Positions 52,432 through 62,101 of a stretch of 64,000 bases of DNA are shown here, piece after piece. How positions within the stretch are numbered: the stretch's first letter is position 1; every line of letters starts with the position of its first letter. Source of the stretch: Alicyclobacillus sp. SO9. GTDB lineage: Bacteria; Bacillota; Bacilli; Alicyclobacillales; Alicyclobacillaceae. The stretch is taken from positions 1,302,001 to 1,366,000 of the forward strand of contig NZ_CP066339.1 of NCBI RefSeq assembly GCF_016406125.1, given 5' to 3'. Position numbers and translations under genes: made by a program. The notes under the pieces were generated by a model that was not told the origin of the DNA, searched no databases, and saw only the letters and a program-made list of their open reading frames with translations.

Positions 52432-55400
52432 GTGTTTGTGGGGAAACGACATGAGAAAAGAACAAAGAAGTTGACGCTAGAGGCCAGCATTCAACGCAAA
52501 CGTTTAAGAAAGTCACTGGTTGCCTTCATCGTTATGACACCACTCTCTTGGTTGACACTGGTGCCAATGCAAAACACACGAGTGCTTGCTGCTACCACAG
52601 TCTTTGCTGGGGGAAGCGGAACTACAGCAGACCCGTACATCATTGCGACGGCTGCACAACTCGCGGCGATGGCGAGCGACGTTAATGCAAAGTTGACTGA
52701 TCCGCAAGGCACATCCTACGCTACCGCCACGTATGACTTGGGTGCGAACATTGACTTGTCAGCCACAACGTGGACTTCCATTAGTAATTTCGCGGGGACA
52801 TTTGACGGAAACGGTTATAGGATTAGCAATTTGAGCAGCAGTGGCGGCCTGTTTGAGAGTACTACATCTGGTGCGACGATTGAAAATGTGGCCCTGACCA
52901 ACGTCAAGGTAACGACGAGCGGCTCATATTTGGGTGCCTTGGTAGGTGTCAACCGGGGTGATGTCACAAACTCGTACAGCAGCGGATCGGTACAGTCATC
53001 AGGAGGAGGAAACGTAGGAGCACTGATAGGGGAGAATTTTGGAACCATTTCGTATTCCTATTCAACCGGAACCGTGTCTAGTGCAGGTAACTCAGCCGGA
53101 GGGCTCGTAGGCTATAACAATGCTACTATTGAGGATTCCTCTTCCAGTGCTTCGGTTGCTTTCACAGCAAGCGGTTTGTGGGGCGCAGGCGGACTAGTGG
53201 GTATAAATTATGGCAAACTTACGGATGTATACGCAACAGGATCGGTTACAGCACAAACAACGAACGCGGAAGTGGGTGGATTAGTGGGTGACAACCCTGG
53301 TCATATTACGGACGCGTATGCAACTGGACGTGTGACCGCCTCGGCTTCAGGAGAAGCCGCAGGGCTGGTTGGCCAGGAATACTACACCGGATCATCAATC
53401 ACCGATTCGTTCTGGGACACGACGACGACAAACCAGTCCAGTGGTGTTGGAGGAGGTGGCGCGTCTCCGTCCACCATTCAACTGACTGCGGAAACCGACA
53501 CCAACATGAAATTGGCCAGTACGTTCTCCAGTTGGCCGTCTGTCTGGACCGCCACAAACGGGCACTATCCGTACTTCGGACTGCAGATGGGTACACAGCA
53601 TTTGCCTTCAGCCACGGTGGGGGTCCTGTATATCGCATATTTGAAACCCAAATATGCGACAGGCACGGCGCCCTACACCTGGTCGCTCACGGGGAGCCTG
53701 CCGCAAGGATTGTCGTTCAATTCAAGTGGGGAAATCAGCGGCATACCCACTGTGTCTGGGACAGCTAATTTTTCCGCCCAGGTTAAGGACAGCTTGGGTG
53801 CTACCGCTACGATAAACAACCTGTCTATTGTGACCGGTAAGCCGAATCCTCCGGGCGCGCCGACGGGTCTCGGTCACAGCAGTGTGGGGAAGACCGGATG
53901 GACGGAGTATTGGTCTTCTGTGAGCGGCTCGACTGGGTACAACGTATACATCAATGGGACGAAAGTGACCACTAGCCCGGTAACAAGTACGAGCTACAAT
54001 GTAACTGGAGAGACAGCGGGGACAATCTACAGTGTGATGGTGACGGCAGTGAATGCAGGTGGCGAGAGCGCGCCGTCTTCCCCGGACAGTGTGACGACGC
54101 CCCCTGGTGCGCCGACAGGTCTCACTCATAGTAATCTGACGCAAACGGGATGGACAGAGTCTTGGGGATCAGTTACCGGTGCTACGGGCTACAACGTGTA
54201 CATCAATGGTACGAAGGTGACCAGTAGCCCAGTGACGGCTACGAGTTACGTAGTGTCTGGCGAGAGCGCAGGCACCACATATCATGTAACGGTGACGGCA
54301 GTGAATGCAGGTGGCGAGAGTGCCATGTCGACCGCGGACACTGTTACGACACTGCCAAATGTTCCCGGTGTGCCGACGAGTCTCACTCATAGTAATCTGA
54401 CGCAAACGGGATGGACAGAGTCTTGGTCTTCCGTGACTGGTGCGACAGGATACAATGTGTACATCAATGGAACGAAGGTGACCAGTAGCCCAGTGTCGAG
54501 CACGAGTTACCCGGTGACTGGTGAGAGTGCAGGTGCCACATATCATGTGACGGTGACTGCAGTGAATGCAGGCGGCGAGAGTGCAACTTCTACAGCGGAC
54601 AGTGTGACGACCGTCCCTGGTGTGCCGACGAGTCTTAGCCATAGTAGCGTGACGCAAACGGGATGGACAGAGTCTTGGTCTTCCGTGAGCGGTACGACAG
54701 GATACAATGTGTACATCAATGGAACGAAAGTGACCAGTAGCCCAGTGGCGGGTACCAGTTACGTAGTGTCTGGCGAGAGCGCAGGCACCACATATCATGT
54801 GACGGTGACGGCAGTGAATGCAGGTGGCGAGAGTGCAGCTTCTACAGCGGACAGTGTGACGACCGTCCCTGGTGTGCCGACGAGTCTTAGCCATAGTAGC
54901 GTGACGCAAACGGGATGGACAGAGTCTTGGTCTTCCGTGAGTGGTGCGACGGGATACAATGTGTACATCAATGGAACGAAAGTGACCAGTAGCCCAGTGG
55001 CGGGTACGAGTTACGTAGTGTCTGGCGAGAGTGCAGGCACCACATATCATGTGACGGTGACTGCAGTGAATGCAGGTGGCGAGAGTGCCATGTCGACCGC
55101 GGACAGTGTCACGACTGTCGCATTGGTGAATGCGGAAACACCGTCATTTAGCACGGAGCCGCAAGCCACGCAAAGTGTAACGGCGGGTTCGCCAGCGACG
55201 GCGTTGACGGTGGCGGCAAGTGTGACGGATGGCGGAACCGTCACGTATCAGTGGTACAAAAACACCACGAACAGCAACACGGGTGGCACAGCTATCACGG
55301 CAGCAACCAGTGCGAGCTACACACCTGCGACGGCTAGTGCGGGAACAACGTACTACTACGCAGTGGCGACCAACACCAACAATAGTGTCAATGGTACGAA

Positions 55401-57816
55401 GACGGCAACATCCACCAGCACTGTGGCGAAAGTCACAGTCAACGCGCTGGTGAACGCAGTTAAGCCAACCTTCACGACAGAGCCCCAAGCGGCGCAAAGT
55501 GTAACGGCGGGTTCGCCAGCGACGGCGTTGACGGTGGCGGCAAGTGTGACGGATGGCGGAACCGTCACGTATCAGTGGTACAAAAACACCACGAACAGCA
55601 ACACGGGTGGCACAGCTGTCACGGCAGCAACCAGTGCGAGCTACACACCTGCGACGGCTAGTGCGGGAACAACGTACTACTACGCAGTGGCGACCAACAC
55701 GAACAGGAGTGTGAATGGAGCGAAGACTGCGACAGCCACAAGCAGTGTGGCGAAAGTCACAGTCAACGCGCTGGTGAACGCAGTTAAGCCAACCTTCACG
55801 ACAGAGCCCCAAGCGGCGCAGAGTGTGACGGCGGGTTCTGCCGCAACGGCCTTGACGGTCGCAGCGAGCGTCACAGACAGTGGGACAGTCACGTATCAGT
55901 GGTACAAAAACATCACGAACAGCAACACGGGTGGCACAGCTATCACGGGAGCGACCAGTGCTAGCTACACGCCACCGACCACCAGTGTCGGAACAACGTA
56001 TTACTACGCAGTGGCGACCAACACGAACAGGAGTGTGAATGGAGCGAAGACTGCGACAGCAATAAGCAGTGTGGCGAAAGTCACAGTCAATGCGCTGGTG
56101 AATGCAGCGACGCCGAAATTCACTACGGAGCCACAAGCGACGCAAGGTGTGACGGCAGGTTCTGCTGCAACGGCGTTGACGGTAGCGGCCAGCGTCAGTG
56201 ATGGCGGAGCAGTCACCTACCAGTGGTATAGCAACACTACCAACAGTAGCAGTGGCGGCACAGCTATCGCGGGAGCAACCAGTGCGAGCTACACACCACC
56301 GACCACCAGTGCAGGAACGACGTACTACTATGCAGTGGCTACCAACACGAACAGCAGTGTGAATGGCGCCAAGACAGCAACCGCCACGAGTAGCGTTGCA
56401 AAAGTTACAGTCAATGCGCTGGTGAATGCAGCGACACCGACCTTCACGACAGAGCCACAAACGACGCAAAGTGTGACGGCGGGTTCGACCGCCGCAGCCC
56501 TGAAGGTAGCAGTCAGCGTCAGTGATGGTGGAACCGTGACGTACCAGTGGTATAGCAATACTACCAACAGCAACAGCGGCGGCACAGCCATTACTGGAGC
56601 AACGAGTGCCAGCTACATGCCACCAAGCACCAGTGTCGGAACCATGTATTACTACGCGGTGGTCACAAATACCAACAATGGCGTCAACGGTGCGAAGACA
56701 GCGACAGCAACCAGTGATGTGGCGAAGGTCACAGTCAACGTCGTTTTGGCTCCAATGGGGCTGAGCCATAGCAGTATCACGCAAACTGGCTGGACAGAAT
56801 CATGGAATTCCGTCAGCGGAGCCGCAGGCTACAACGTGTATGTCAATGGGACCAAAGTAAATGCCAGCCCGGTGACCGGGAGCAGCTATGCTGTGACGGG
56901 TGAGAAGGCGGGTGCCAGCTACAAAGTCACCGTGACAACAGTCGGTGCGGGTGCACAGAGCGCAGCTTCTGCTGCAGATACGGTTCAGACCTTATCCGTG
57001 CTCTCTGTATCCACAGGCTCTTCCCTACCCAGTGTCTTACAGGGGACGGACTACAAACAGAGCATCCAGGTGACTGGAGGGGCGAGCCCGTATACGTTCT
57101 CTGTGACTAAAGGAGCTTTGCCCACAGGGGTGACCTTGCAATCGGATGGGAACCTGGTCGGAACACCGTCAAGCAACGGGAGCTATAACTTTACCGTGCA
57201 AGTGACTGATAAGAACGGGAACACAGCTGCGAAGAACATGAGTTTGTACGTGATACCTGCGGCACCAGCAGGTTTTCTCCCCAAGGTAGAAACCAAGCAG
57301 GTGGTCGGTGGCAGCGGCGTGACTTTGACGGCTGGAAATGGTAGCACAAATGCCACATTGGTCGTGGCAACAGGAACTTTTGCGAATCCACTGCAAATGG
57401 ATGTGACTAGCGGAACAGTACCCAATGCGCTGGTTCCAAAAGGTCAAAAGGTGATTGCGGCCTATGGGGTGAACTTTGATGCACAGGATGCCCCTTCTAA
57501 ACCGCTGATATTTACATTGCGGAACGCAGAGATTACACCACAATCAAAGGTGTACAAGATTGTGAATGGGAAGATAGTCCCAATCAGTGCTGTGGTGACG
57601 CAGGGGAAAGCAGTGATTACCTTTACAACAGATCCTTCATTCGTAGTATTGAAGTCACAATCACAACCTCAACCGCAGACAAAGACAGTTCCAGGTGCGA
57701 CGAAACCTGTGACAGGATTTGGCGCGAGGCCATGGGGAGCAGGAGGAGTGCTAAGTATCCTGACAGGTGGACTCCTGCTGTGGTGGCAAAGGCGAAGAAA
57801 GCATCATGAAGAGTAA
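52432..57816 (+). CDS. Giant repeat surface protein (GLUG, Ig, FN3; KPVTG C-terminus)
   Basis: This 1794-aa exported protein has a long basic signal peptide (core SLVAFIVMTPLSWLTLV, likely cleavage after VLAA). GLUG beta-helix motifs follow (about 60-340), then a He_PIG Ig domain (about 390-470), five fibronectin-III-like repeats of about 84 residues (475-895), five Ig-like repeats of exactly 108 residues (897-1436), another FN3 unit and a second He_PIG domain. It ends in a C-terminal module with KPVTG, a hydrophobic stretch and RRRK. The module is shared with the gene at 1-2922. It is probably a wall- or membrane-anchored adhesin. The GTG start follows AAGGAAAAGGGG. Confidence 0.9.
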   Translation: MFVGKRHEKRTKKLTLEASIQRKRLRKSLVAFIVMTPLSWLTLVPMQNTRVLAATTVFAGGSGTTADPYIIATAAQLAAMASDVNAKLTDPQGTSYATATYDLGANIDLSATTWTSISNFAGTFDGNGYRISNLSSSGGLFESTTSGATIENVALTNVKVTTSGSYLGALVGVNRGDVTNSYSSGSVQSSGGGNVGALIGENFGTISYSYSTGTVSSAGNSAGGLVGYNNATIEDSSSSASVAFTASGLWGAGGLVGINYGKLTDVYATGSVTAQTTNAEVGGLVGDNPGHITDAYATGRVTASASGEAAGLVGQEYYTGSSITDSFWDTTTTNQSSGVGGGGASPSTIQLTAETDTNMKLASTFSSWPSVWTATNGHYPYFGLQMGTQHLPSATVGVLYIAYLKPKYATGTAPYTWSLTGSLPQGLSFNSSGEISGIPTVSGTANFSAQVKDSLGATATINNLSIVTGKPNPPGAPTGLGHSSVGKTGWTEYWSSVSGSTGYNVYINGTKVTTSPVTSTSYNVTGETAGTIYSVMVTAVNAGGESAPSSPDSVTTPPGAPTGLTHSNLTQTGWTESWGSVTGATGYNVYINGTKVTSSPVTATSYVVSGESAGTTYHVTVTAVNAGGESAMSTADTVTTLPNVPGVPTSLTHSNLTQTGWTESWSSVTGATGYNVYINGTKVTSSPVSSTSYPVTGESAGATYHVTVTAVNAGGESATSTADSVTTVPGVPTSLSHSSVTQTGWTESWSSVSGTTGYNVYINGTKVTSSPVAGTSYVVSGESAGTTYHVTVTAVNAGGESAASTADSVTTVPGVPTSLSHSSVTQTGWTESWSSVSGATGYNVYINGTKVTSSPVAGTSYVVSGESAGTTYHVTVTAVNAGGESAMSTADSVTTVALVNAETPSFSTEPQATQSVTAGSPATALTVAASVTDGGTVTYQWYKNTTNSNTGGTAITAATSASYTPATASAGTTYYYAVATNTNNSVNGTKTATSTSTVAKVTVNALVNAVKPTFTTEPQAAQSVTAGSPATALTVAASVTDGGTVTYQWYKNTTNSNTGGTAVTAATSASYTPATASAGTTYYYAVATNTNRSVNGAKTATATSSVAKVTVNALVNAVKPTFTTEPQAAQSVTAGSAATALTVAASVTDSGTVTYQWYKNITNSNTGGTAITGATSASYTPPTTSVGTTYYYAVATNTNRSVNGAKTATAISSVAKVTVNALVNAATPKFTTEPQATQGVTAGSAATALTVAASVSDGGAVTYQWYSNTTNSSSGGTAIAGATSASYTPPTTSAGTTYYYAVATNTNSSVNGAKTATATSSVAKVTVNALVNAATPTFTTEPQTTQSVTAGSTAAALKVAVSVSDGGTVTYQWYSNTTNSNSGGTAITGATSASYMPPSTSVGTMYYYAVVTNTNNGVNGAKTATATSDVAKVTVNVVLAPMGLSHSSITQTGWTESWNSVSGAAGYNVYVNGTKVNASPVTGSSYAVTGEKAGASYKVTVTTVGAGAQSAASAADTVQTLSVLSVSTGSSLPSVLQGTDYKQSIQVTGGASPYTFSVTKGALPTGVTLQSDGNLVGTPSSNGSYNFTVQVTDKNGNTAAKNMSLYVIPAAPAGFLPKVETKQVVGGSGVTLTAGNGSTNATLVVATGTFANPLQMDVTSGTVPNALVPKGQKVIAAYGVNFDAQDAPSKPLIFTLRNAEITPQSKVYKIVNGKIVPISAVVTQGKAVITFTTDPSFVVLKSQSQPQPQTKTVPGATKPVTGFGARPWGAGGVLSILTGGLLLWWQRRRKHHEE
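53848..55119 (+). repeat. Five FN3-like repeats (later period 252 nt)
   Basis: Successive units contain TGWTES, GYNVYINGTKVTSSPV and TYHVTVTAVNAGGESA. The last copies are nearly identical at DNA level, with starts at about 54613 and 54865 that differ by 252 nt. Confidence 0.85.
55120..56739 (+). repeat. Five 324-nt Ig-like repeats
   Basis: Units start at 55120, 55444, 55768, 56092 and 56416, each exactly 324 nt apart (108 codons). They share TEPQ(A/T)(A/T)QSVTAGS, VTYQWY and TYYYAVATNTN. Copies 1 and 2 are almost identical, which points to recent duplication or conversion. Confidence 0.92.
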
Positions 57817-57877
57817 AACTGCCAGATTACCATGAACATGCAGTACACTGAACGTAAATGCATGAAAAGACAGGGGG

Positions 57878-57905
57878 AGGCTTCTCAATTGAGAAGCCTT
57901 TTCTC
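57878..57905 (+). terminator. Intrinsic terminator of the giant surface-protein gene
   Basis: AGGCTTCTC and GAGAAGCCT form a 9-bp stem with an AATT loop, followed by TTTTC. Confidence 0.85.
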
Positions 57906-58021
57906 CGTTCACCCTCCATCAGTGACGAAAGGCATTGCTCTCGCTGTTTGTAATGAGAATGTGGAAAACGACCTTCGTAAGCAGTGGTTACATTTGGTGC
58001 TGACAATTATGCCTTGCGCCA

Positions 58022-60619
58022 TTACAGTAAATCGATATACCCTTCGGTTCCATTCAGACGAATTTTTTGCCCGTCTTGTATCCGTTTAGTTGCATTTTCC
58101 ACTCCAACAACCGCCGGCAAACCATACTCACGTGCAATGACTGCACCGTGAGTCATGATTCCCCCAACTTCGGTGATGAGGCCTCTGCTGGATACAAACA
58201 ATGGTGTCCAGCCAGGATCGGTGAAGGCGGTAACTAATATATCGCCCTCTTCGAGGTGAGCGTCTTCCATGTTTAAGATGACGCGAGCTCGTCCCTCCAC
58301 AACTCCGGAGGAGACGGGCAAACCAGCAATCGCCTTCGGAGGGACATTTTCTCGTTTGTATAAGCCTCTGATAATCTCGCCATCAGAAGTCATCACACGC
58401 GGGGGAGTTAATCGTTCATAGACTTCGTATGCGTCTTTTTGCCTGTCGATGATGTGGTAATCAAGTTTGTGAGTCCGTACAACTTCGTCCAGTTCTTCAA
58501 ACGTGAGATAGTATATATCTTCTTTCGCGACAATCACGCCAGCTTTTACAAGTCGTTCAGCTTCCCCTAGCAGAGCTTGCTTATAGACGAAGTAACGACT
58601 CACCATGCCGTATTTCGGATACTCCCGATAGCCAATGAAATTACGAATCAAGTGAATGGCTCGTTTCGTGTCCTTCATTTTTTGCTGACCACCCGGCAGT
58701 CGTTGTAATCGTTCTAATAACTCTTGCTCTTTCTTCAAAGCTTTTTGTCGCCCCTGGTCAAATATTCGGTTGCTTGCATGGCTCTCAAAATTTTTAATGT
58801 TATTGAGAATTATCGGGACAAGCGCAACTGGGTTTTCGCTCCAACGAGTTCTCGTAATATCGATTTCTCCATCACATCGCATTCCGTATTTGGTTAGAAA
58901 AGCGTAGATAGCGTCTCGGCTCTCCCGCCCGCCAACAAACTGAACGAGATTATCCAAGAAGGTGTCTTCTTTTACCTGTTGTAAATAGTCTACGACCTCC
59001 GCGTACGGACGAATCGCGTCTGCGAGATCCAAAAGGGCCAGCCCCATGTCGGAAGTAATGTTATTTGGCACAGACCGAGAGAGCGTATCGACTGCATTCT
59101 TTTCGCCCAACCACTCGTTTATGTGCTTATTGACCCATGACGAAGCATGAATAGCAGCCATAAACACACGTGAACTTTGAGGGTCGAATAATACTCGCTT
59201 TAGTTCCTTGATGTCTTCCCGAATAAAATCCAATAATGCTGGTCCCGATTTGGTACGAATGTCTTGTTTTAACTGGTTTATCGATGCTTGATTTTGCTGA
59301 ATTAAATCAAGGACGACGGTCTCATCGCTGTGGATTTGTGCCAATCTGTTTGCGGTGCTGCTTGCTTCTGGCGTTGTCGTGTCACTTGGCTGGGATTTTA
59401 TGAAACCCTCTCGCTGAGTGATAGTTTCAAGTGCGTCTCGTATGAGTGGATCGGACTGCTCGAAGGTGTCTAACAAAATCTTGCTTCTGACAGACGAAGC
59501 CAGGTGATGTGTTACATCCACAAACAACCTTCCACCGGCCTTACGCATGGGTGCATTCGTCGTTAACAGGAAGAATGACAATCCCAATGGTTTTATTGGG
59601 GCAGTCATCATTTGTTGATGACCAACGGATATGTAGACGTGGTTTTCGTCATCATTTGCATCTGGAATGGGGTACAGTGTTGTGATTGGACGACTTTGAA
59701 CAACATAAAATGTGTTCTTAAACAGACACCATTCGATATCTTGCGGACATCCAAAATGACGTTCTATGGTTCTGGAAATATGCGCCAGTTGTAAAATCTC
59801 CTGGTCTGTAAGTGTTTGAGTGTTTTGTCGGTTAAAATCAATCTGCCGTGTTTCCGTGCCGCCTCCCCTTTGCCCGTAGATTCCTAATTTTTTGGTTGCT
59901 ATCCTCTTGTCTTTGATGTTTTCGTCTTGCACCTTATAGCAGTCAGGCGAGACTTTGCCTGAAACCAGCGCCTCCCCAAGTCCAAAGCTGGCGTCTATTG
60001 ACAGCAACTTTCGATTGGAGGTAACGGGATCGGCCGTGAATACTATCCCTGAAGCCGATGGCAACACCATTTTTTGAACGACAACGGCTAGACTCACTTT
60101 GCTGTGGTCAAAACCGTTTTGAATTCGGTAGATGACTGCACGGTCTGTATACAGAGAGGCCCAACATTTGCGGATATGCAGCAAGATGTCGTCGAGTCCA
60201 ATAATGTTAAGGTAGCTATCGTGTTGACCGGCGAAAGAGGCATGCGGTAAATCCTCAGCAGTCGCACTGGAACGGACTGCATATGCGTGATTATCACCGC
60301 GCTTGGACAGGTAGTGAGAGACTGCGGCAGCAACGTCAGAAGGAACGTCAAGCTTCATGATAATTTGTCTAATCTTTTTGCTTAATTCACTAATTTGTTT
60401 GCGATTTTCAACTTGAAGCAGTGTTAATTGTTCCAAAGAATCTAGTAGTGCACGGTTTTGTTCGATGGCTTCTTGATAGCCTGCGGTTGTGACGCAGAAT
60501 CCTTCGGGAACTTGTATTCCTTCGATTGTTGACAGCTCTCCCAGATTTAATCCTTTGCCGCCAGCCAGTGACAGGTGGGTTTTGTGCATTTCCTGAAAAT
60601 CGAGGACCACAGGCTTCAT
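58022..60619 (-). CDS. rph: Rifampin phosphotransferase RPH (PEP-synthase-like)
   Basis: An N-terminal ATP-grasp (PPDK_N) domain (LAGGKGLNLGEL, AVRSSATAEDLPHASFAGQHDSYL), a central rifampin-binding region and a C-terminal swivelling phosphohistidine domain are present. The catalytic His lies in GGIMTHGAVIAREYGLPAVVGV. Length 865 aa and domain order match RPH enzymes, which inactivate rifamycins with ATP. PEP synthase, which has an extra PEP-binding barrel, is excluded. It has a consensus promoter and a leader of about 105 nt. The substrate in nature could be another ansamycin. Confidence 0.88.
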   Translation of the reverse strand: MKPVVLDFQEMHKTHLSLAGGKGLNLGELSTIEGIQVPEGFCVTTAGYQEAIEQNRALLDSLEQLTLLQVENRKQISELSKKIRQIIMKLDVPSDVAAAVSHYLSKRGDNHAYAVRSSATAEDLPHASFAGQHDSYLNIIGLDDILLHIRKCWASLYTDRAVIYRIQNGFDHSKVSLAVVVQKMVLPSASGIVFTADPVTSNRKLLSIDASFGLGEALVSGKVSPDCYKVQDENIKDKRIATKKLGIYGQRGGGTETRQIDFNRQNTQTLTDQEILQLAHISRTIERHFGCPQDIEWCLFKNTFYVVQSRPITTLYPIPDANDDENHVYISVGHQQMMTAPIKPLGLSFFLLTTNAPMRKAGGRLFVDVTHHLASSVRSKILLDTFEQSDPLIRDALETITQREGFIKSQPSDTTTPEASSTANRLAQIHSDETVVLDLIQQNQASINQLKQDIRTKSGPALLDFIREDIKELKRVLFDPQSSRVFMAAIHASSWVNKHINEWLGEKNAVDTLSRSVPNNITSDMGLALLDLADAIRPYAEVVDYLQQVKEDTFLDNLVQFVGGRESRDAIYAFLTKYGMRCDGEIDITRTRWSENPVALVPIILNNIKNFESHASNRIFDQGRQKALKKEQELLERLQRLPGGQQKMKDTKRAIHLIRNFIGYREYPKYGMVSRYFVYKQALLGEAERLVKAGVIVAKEDIYYLTFEELDEVVRTHKLDYHIIDRQKDAYEVYERLTPPRVMTSDGEIIRGLYKRENVPPKAIAGLPVSSGVVEGRARVILNMEDAHLEEGDILVTAFTDPGWTPLFVSSRGLITEVGGIMTHGAVIAREYGLPAVVGVENATKRIQDGQKIRLNGTEGYIDLL

Positions 60620-60643
60620 AGACTATCTCTCCTCTAAAAAAAT

Positions 60644-60673
60644 TTGACAAACCACTTCCGGGTGTGATATATT
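60644..60673 (+). promoter_or_regulatory. Divergent promoter inside the rph leader
   Basis: TTGACA (60644-60649), 18 bp and TATATT (60668-60673) on the plus strand would drive a transcript antisense to the rph leader and promoter. Confidence 0.5.
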
Positions 60674-60679
60674 TACAGT

Positions 60680-60753
60680 GTAAGATGGGATTTTTATTAG
60701 AGTCGTATATTGAAGAGTGGTCGTAATGCGATTATAGCGTCGCATTTATTTTT
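60680..60753 (+). ncRNA. Possible short antisense RNA over the rph promoter
   Basis: The span runs from the expected start of the promoter at 60644-60673 to the hairpin ATGCGA/TCGCAT (60726-60745) followed by TTTATTTTT. It contains no reading frame of note. Its existence is inferred from these signals only. Confidence 0.3.
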
Positions 60754-60758
60754 GTCAA
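60731..60758 (-). promoter_or_regulatory. rph: Consensus sigma-A promoter of rph
   Basis: On the minus strand TTGACA (60758-60753), 16 bp and TATAAT (60736-60731) match consensus in both hexamers. The leader to the ATG is about 105 nt and ends with a T7 run just before GAGGAGAG. Confidence 0.85.
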
Positions 60759-60925
60759 TAAAAAAATGGGCTGGATTGCATATTCAGTCTCTTTTTTTCG
60801 TTTGCTCTGTGTCCTATCCATAGGAAACCGTGAGCTAGTGTTTAACGTATGTGTTACAAATGAGTAAATATGGTTTATAGGAAAGGATTAACTGTATCAA
60901 GTGCTTATGAATCAGGGAGAGTGCA

Positions 60926-61846
60926 CTAGACTTGCGCAAACAGAGTCATCCATAAGTAAAATGTTGCGTAGGATTTCCAGTGCCCCCAGTGTTCTGCGAT
61001 GTCCACTACCTCATTTACGGTTGGTTTGCGTTGCATTTGCAGGGCTATTTTCACGGCGTTTTGCAGTCCAACATCCTGAGCAGGCAACGCATACTCGTCT
61101 CGGAAATGTCGCATGAGGACGTAATTGGCAGACCATGGTCCAATCCCGCGAACGTTTTGCAGGGCTTTATACGCTTGGTCGAACCCGCTCATGTTCAAGA
61201 ACTGTGCCCGTGATAACTCACCTGTGACAATGGACGCAGCTACTCCGATGAGATACTCCGCTTTTCGAACTGTAAACTGTAATTCTCGTAATGCATCGAT
61301 GCTCAAATTTGCTACTTGTTCCGGTGACGGAAATGTCCAATATGTTTGGTTTTCATAGTTTACAGGACGTCCGCATAACTCCACCAGACGTTGTTTTAGT
61401 GTGTAGGCAAAAGGTAAGTTAATTTGCTGCCCTATAATGGTCCAACACAACGCCTCGAAAAAGTCAGGAACACCAATCAAACTCAGCCCCCGAAACTTTT
61501 TAACCGCTTGATGTAACACAACATCATTTTGTGCCATCTGGTAGAAATCGCTTAGATTTCTGTCCAAGTCAAACCAATCCCATACGTATGCCGCGGCTGC
61601 AACACGAGTCCTTCTTTTCGATGGTATCTGATGGACAAACCGGACTTGGAGACAGTGATTATAGATGGCGCTAATTTCCATCACAAGGTCTTGGTTGTCT
61701 AGATGAAGCAGCTTATACACCCTATCGTTCTCGACGACATGCATACACTCAGTCTCTGAGCGATTTAGGTACTGCAAGTTTGCTGCAAACCGAAAGTCTT
61801 TTGGCGTCTGCAAAACTATGAATGTCTGATGGTCACTCCAATCCAT
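60926..61846 (-). CDS. alkA: DNA-3-methyladenine glycosylase II (AlkA-like)
   Basis: This base-excision glycosylase has the helix-hairpin-helix-GPD region NVRGIGPWSANYVLMRHFRDEYALPAQDVGL; the Asp in AQDVGL is the catalytic residue. CWTIIGQQINLPFAYTL is the preceding conserved helix. It removes alkylated bases from DNA. ATG 61846 lies 8 bases after AAGAGGTGA, with GTG 61858 as an alternative. It is divergent from ogt, so the two genes form an alkylation-repair pair. Confidence 0.9.
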   Translation of the reverse strand: MDWSDHQTFIVLQTPKDFRFAANLQYLNRSETECMHVVENDRVYKLLHLDNQDLVMEISAIYNHCLQVRFVHQIPSKRRTRVAAAAYVWDWFDLDRNLSDFYQMAQNDVVLHQAVKKFRGLSLIGVPDFFEALCWTIIGQQINLPFAYTLKQRLVELCGRPVNYENQTYWTFPSPEQVANLSIDALRELQFTVRKAEYLIGVAASIVTGELSRAQFLNMSGFDQAYKALQNVRGIGPWSANYVLMRHFRDEYALPAQDVGLQNAVKIALQMQRKPTVNEVVDIAEHWGHWKSYATFYLWMTLFAQV

Positions 61847-62101
61847 CGAGCGGTTCACCTCTTATAAAATGATTTTACTTGGACCTTTGCGGCACTGCTC
61901 ACGGCACTGCTCTCAGCCAAGTATGACTCCTCGCTGCGCAACAGACTTGCGTTTTCTTGTCATCATATTTGCGTTCATGTGTGGGGAGATGTTCAAAGAC
62001 GATAGGACGGCAAGAATCCGAAATCGGTCACTGCGGGAATATGTTAGACTCCAATCTACCTAAGCTGTTTGTAGACAACCAATCTGTGGAGAGTGAAAAG
62101 C

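Noticed and set aside
55144-56784. 546-codon open frame on the minus strand across the Ig repeats, and a 293-codon one at 54169-55050
   Set aside because: Both are antisense shadows of repetitive Ser/Thr/Ala-rich coding sequence. They consist of Arg/His/Cys-rich repeats with no ribosome site or domain.
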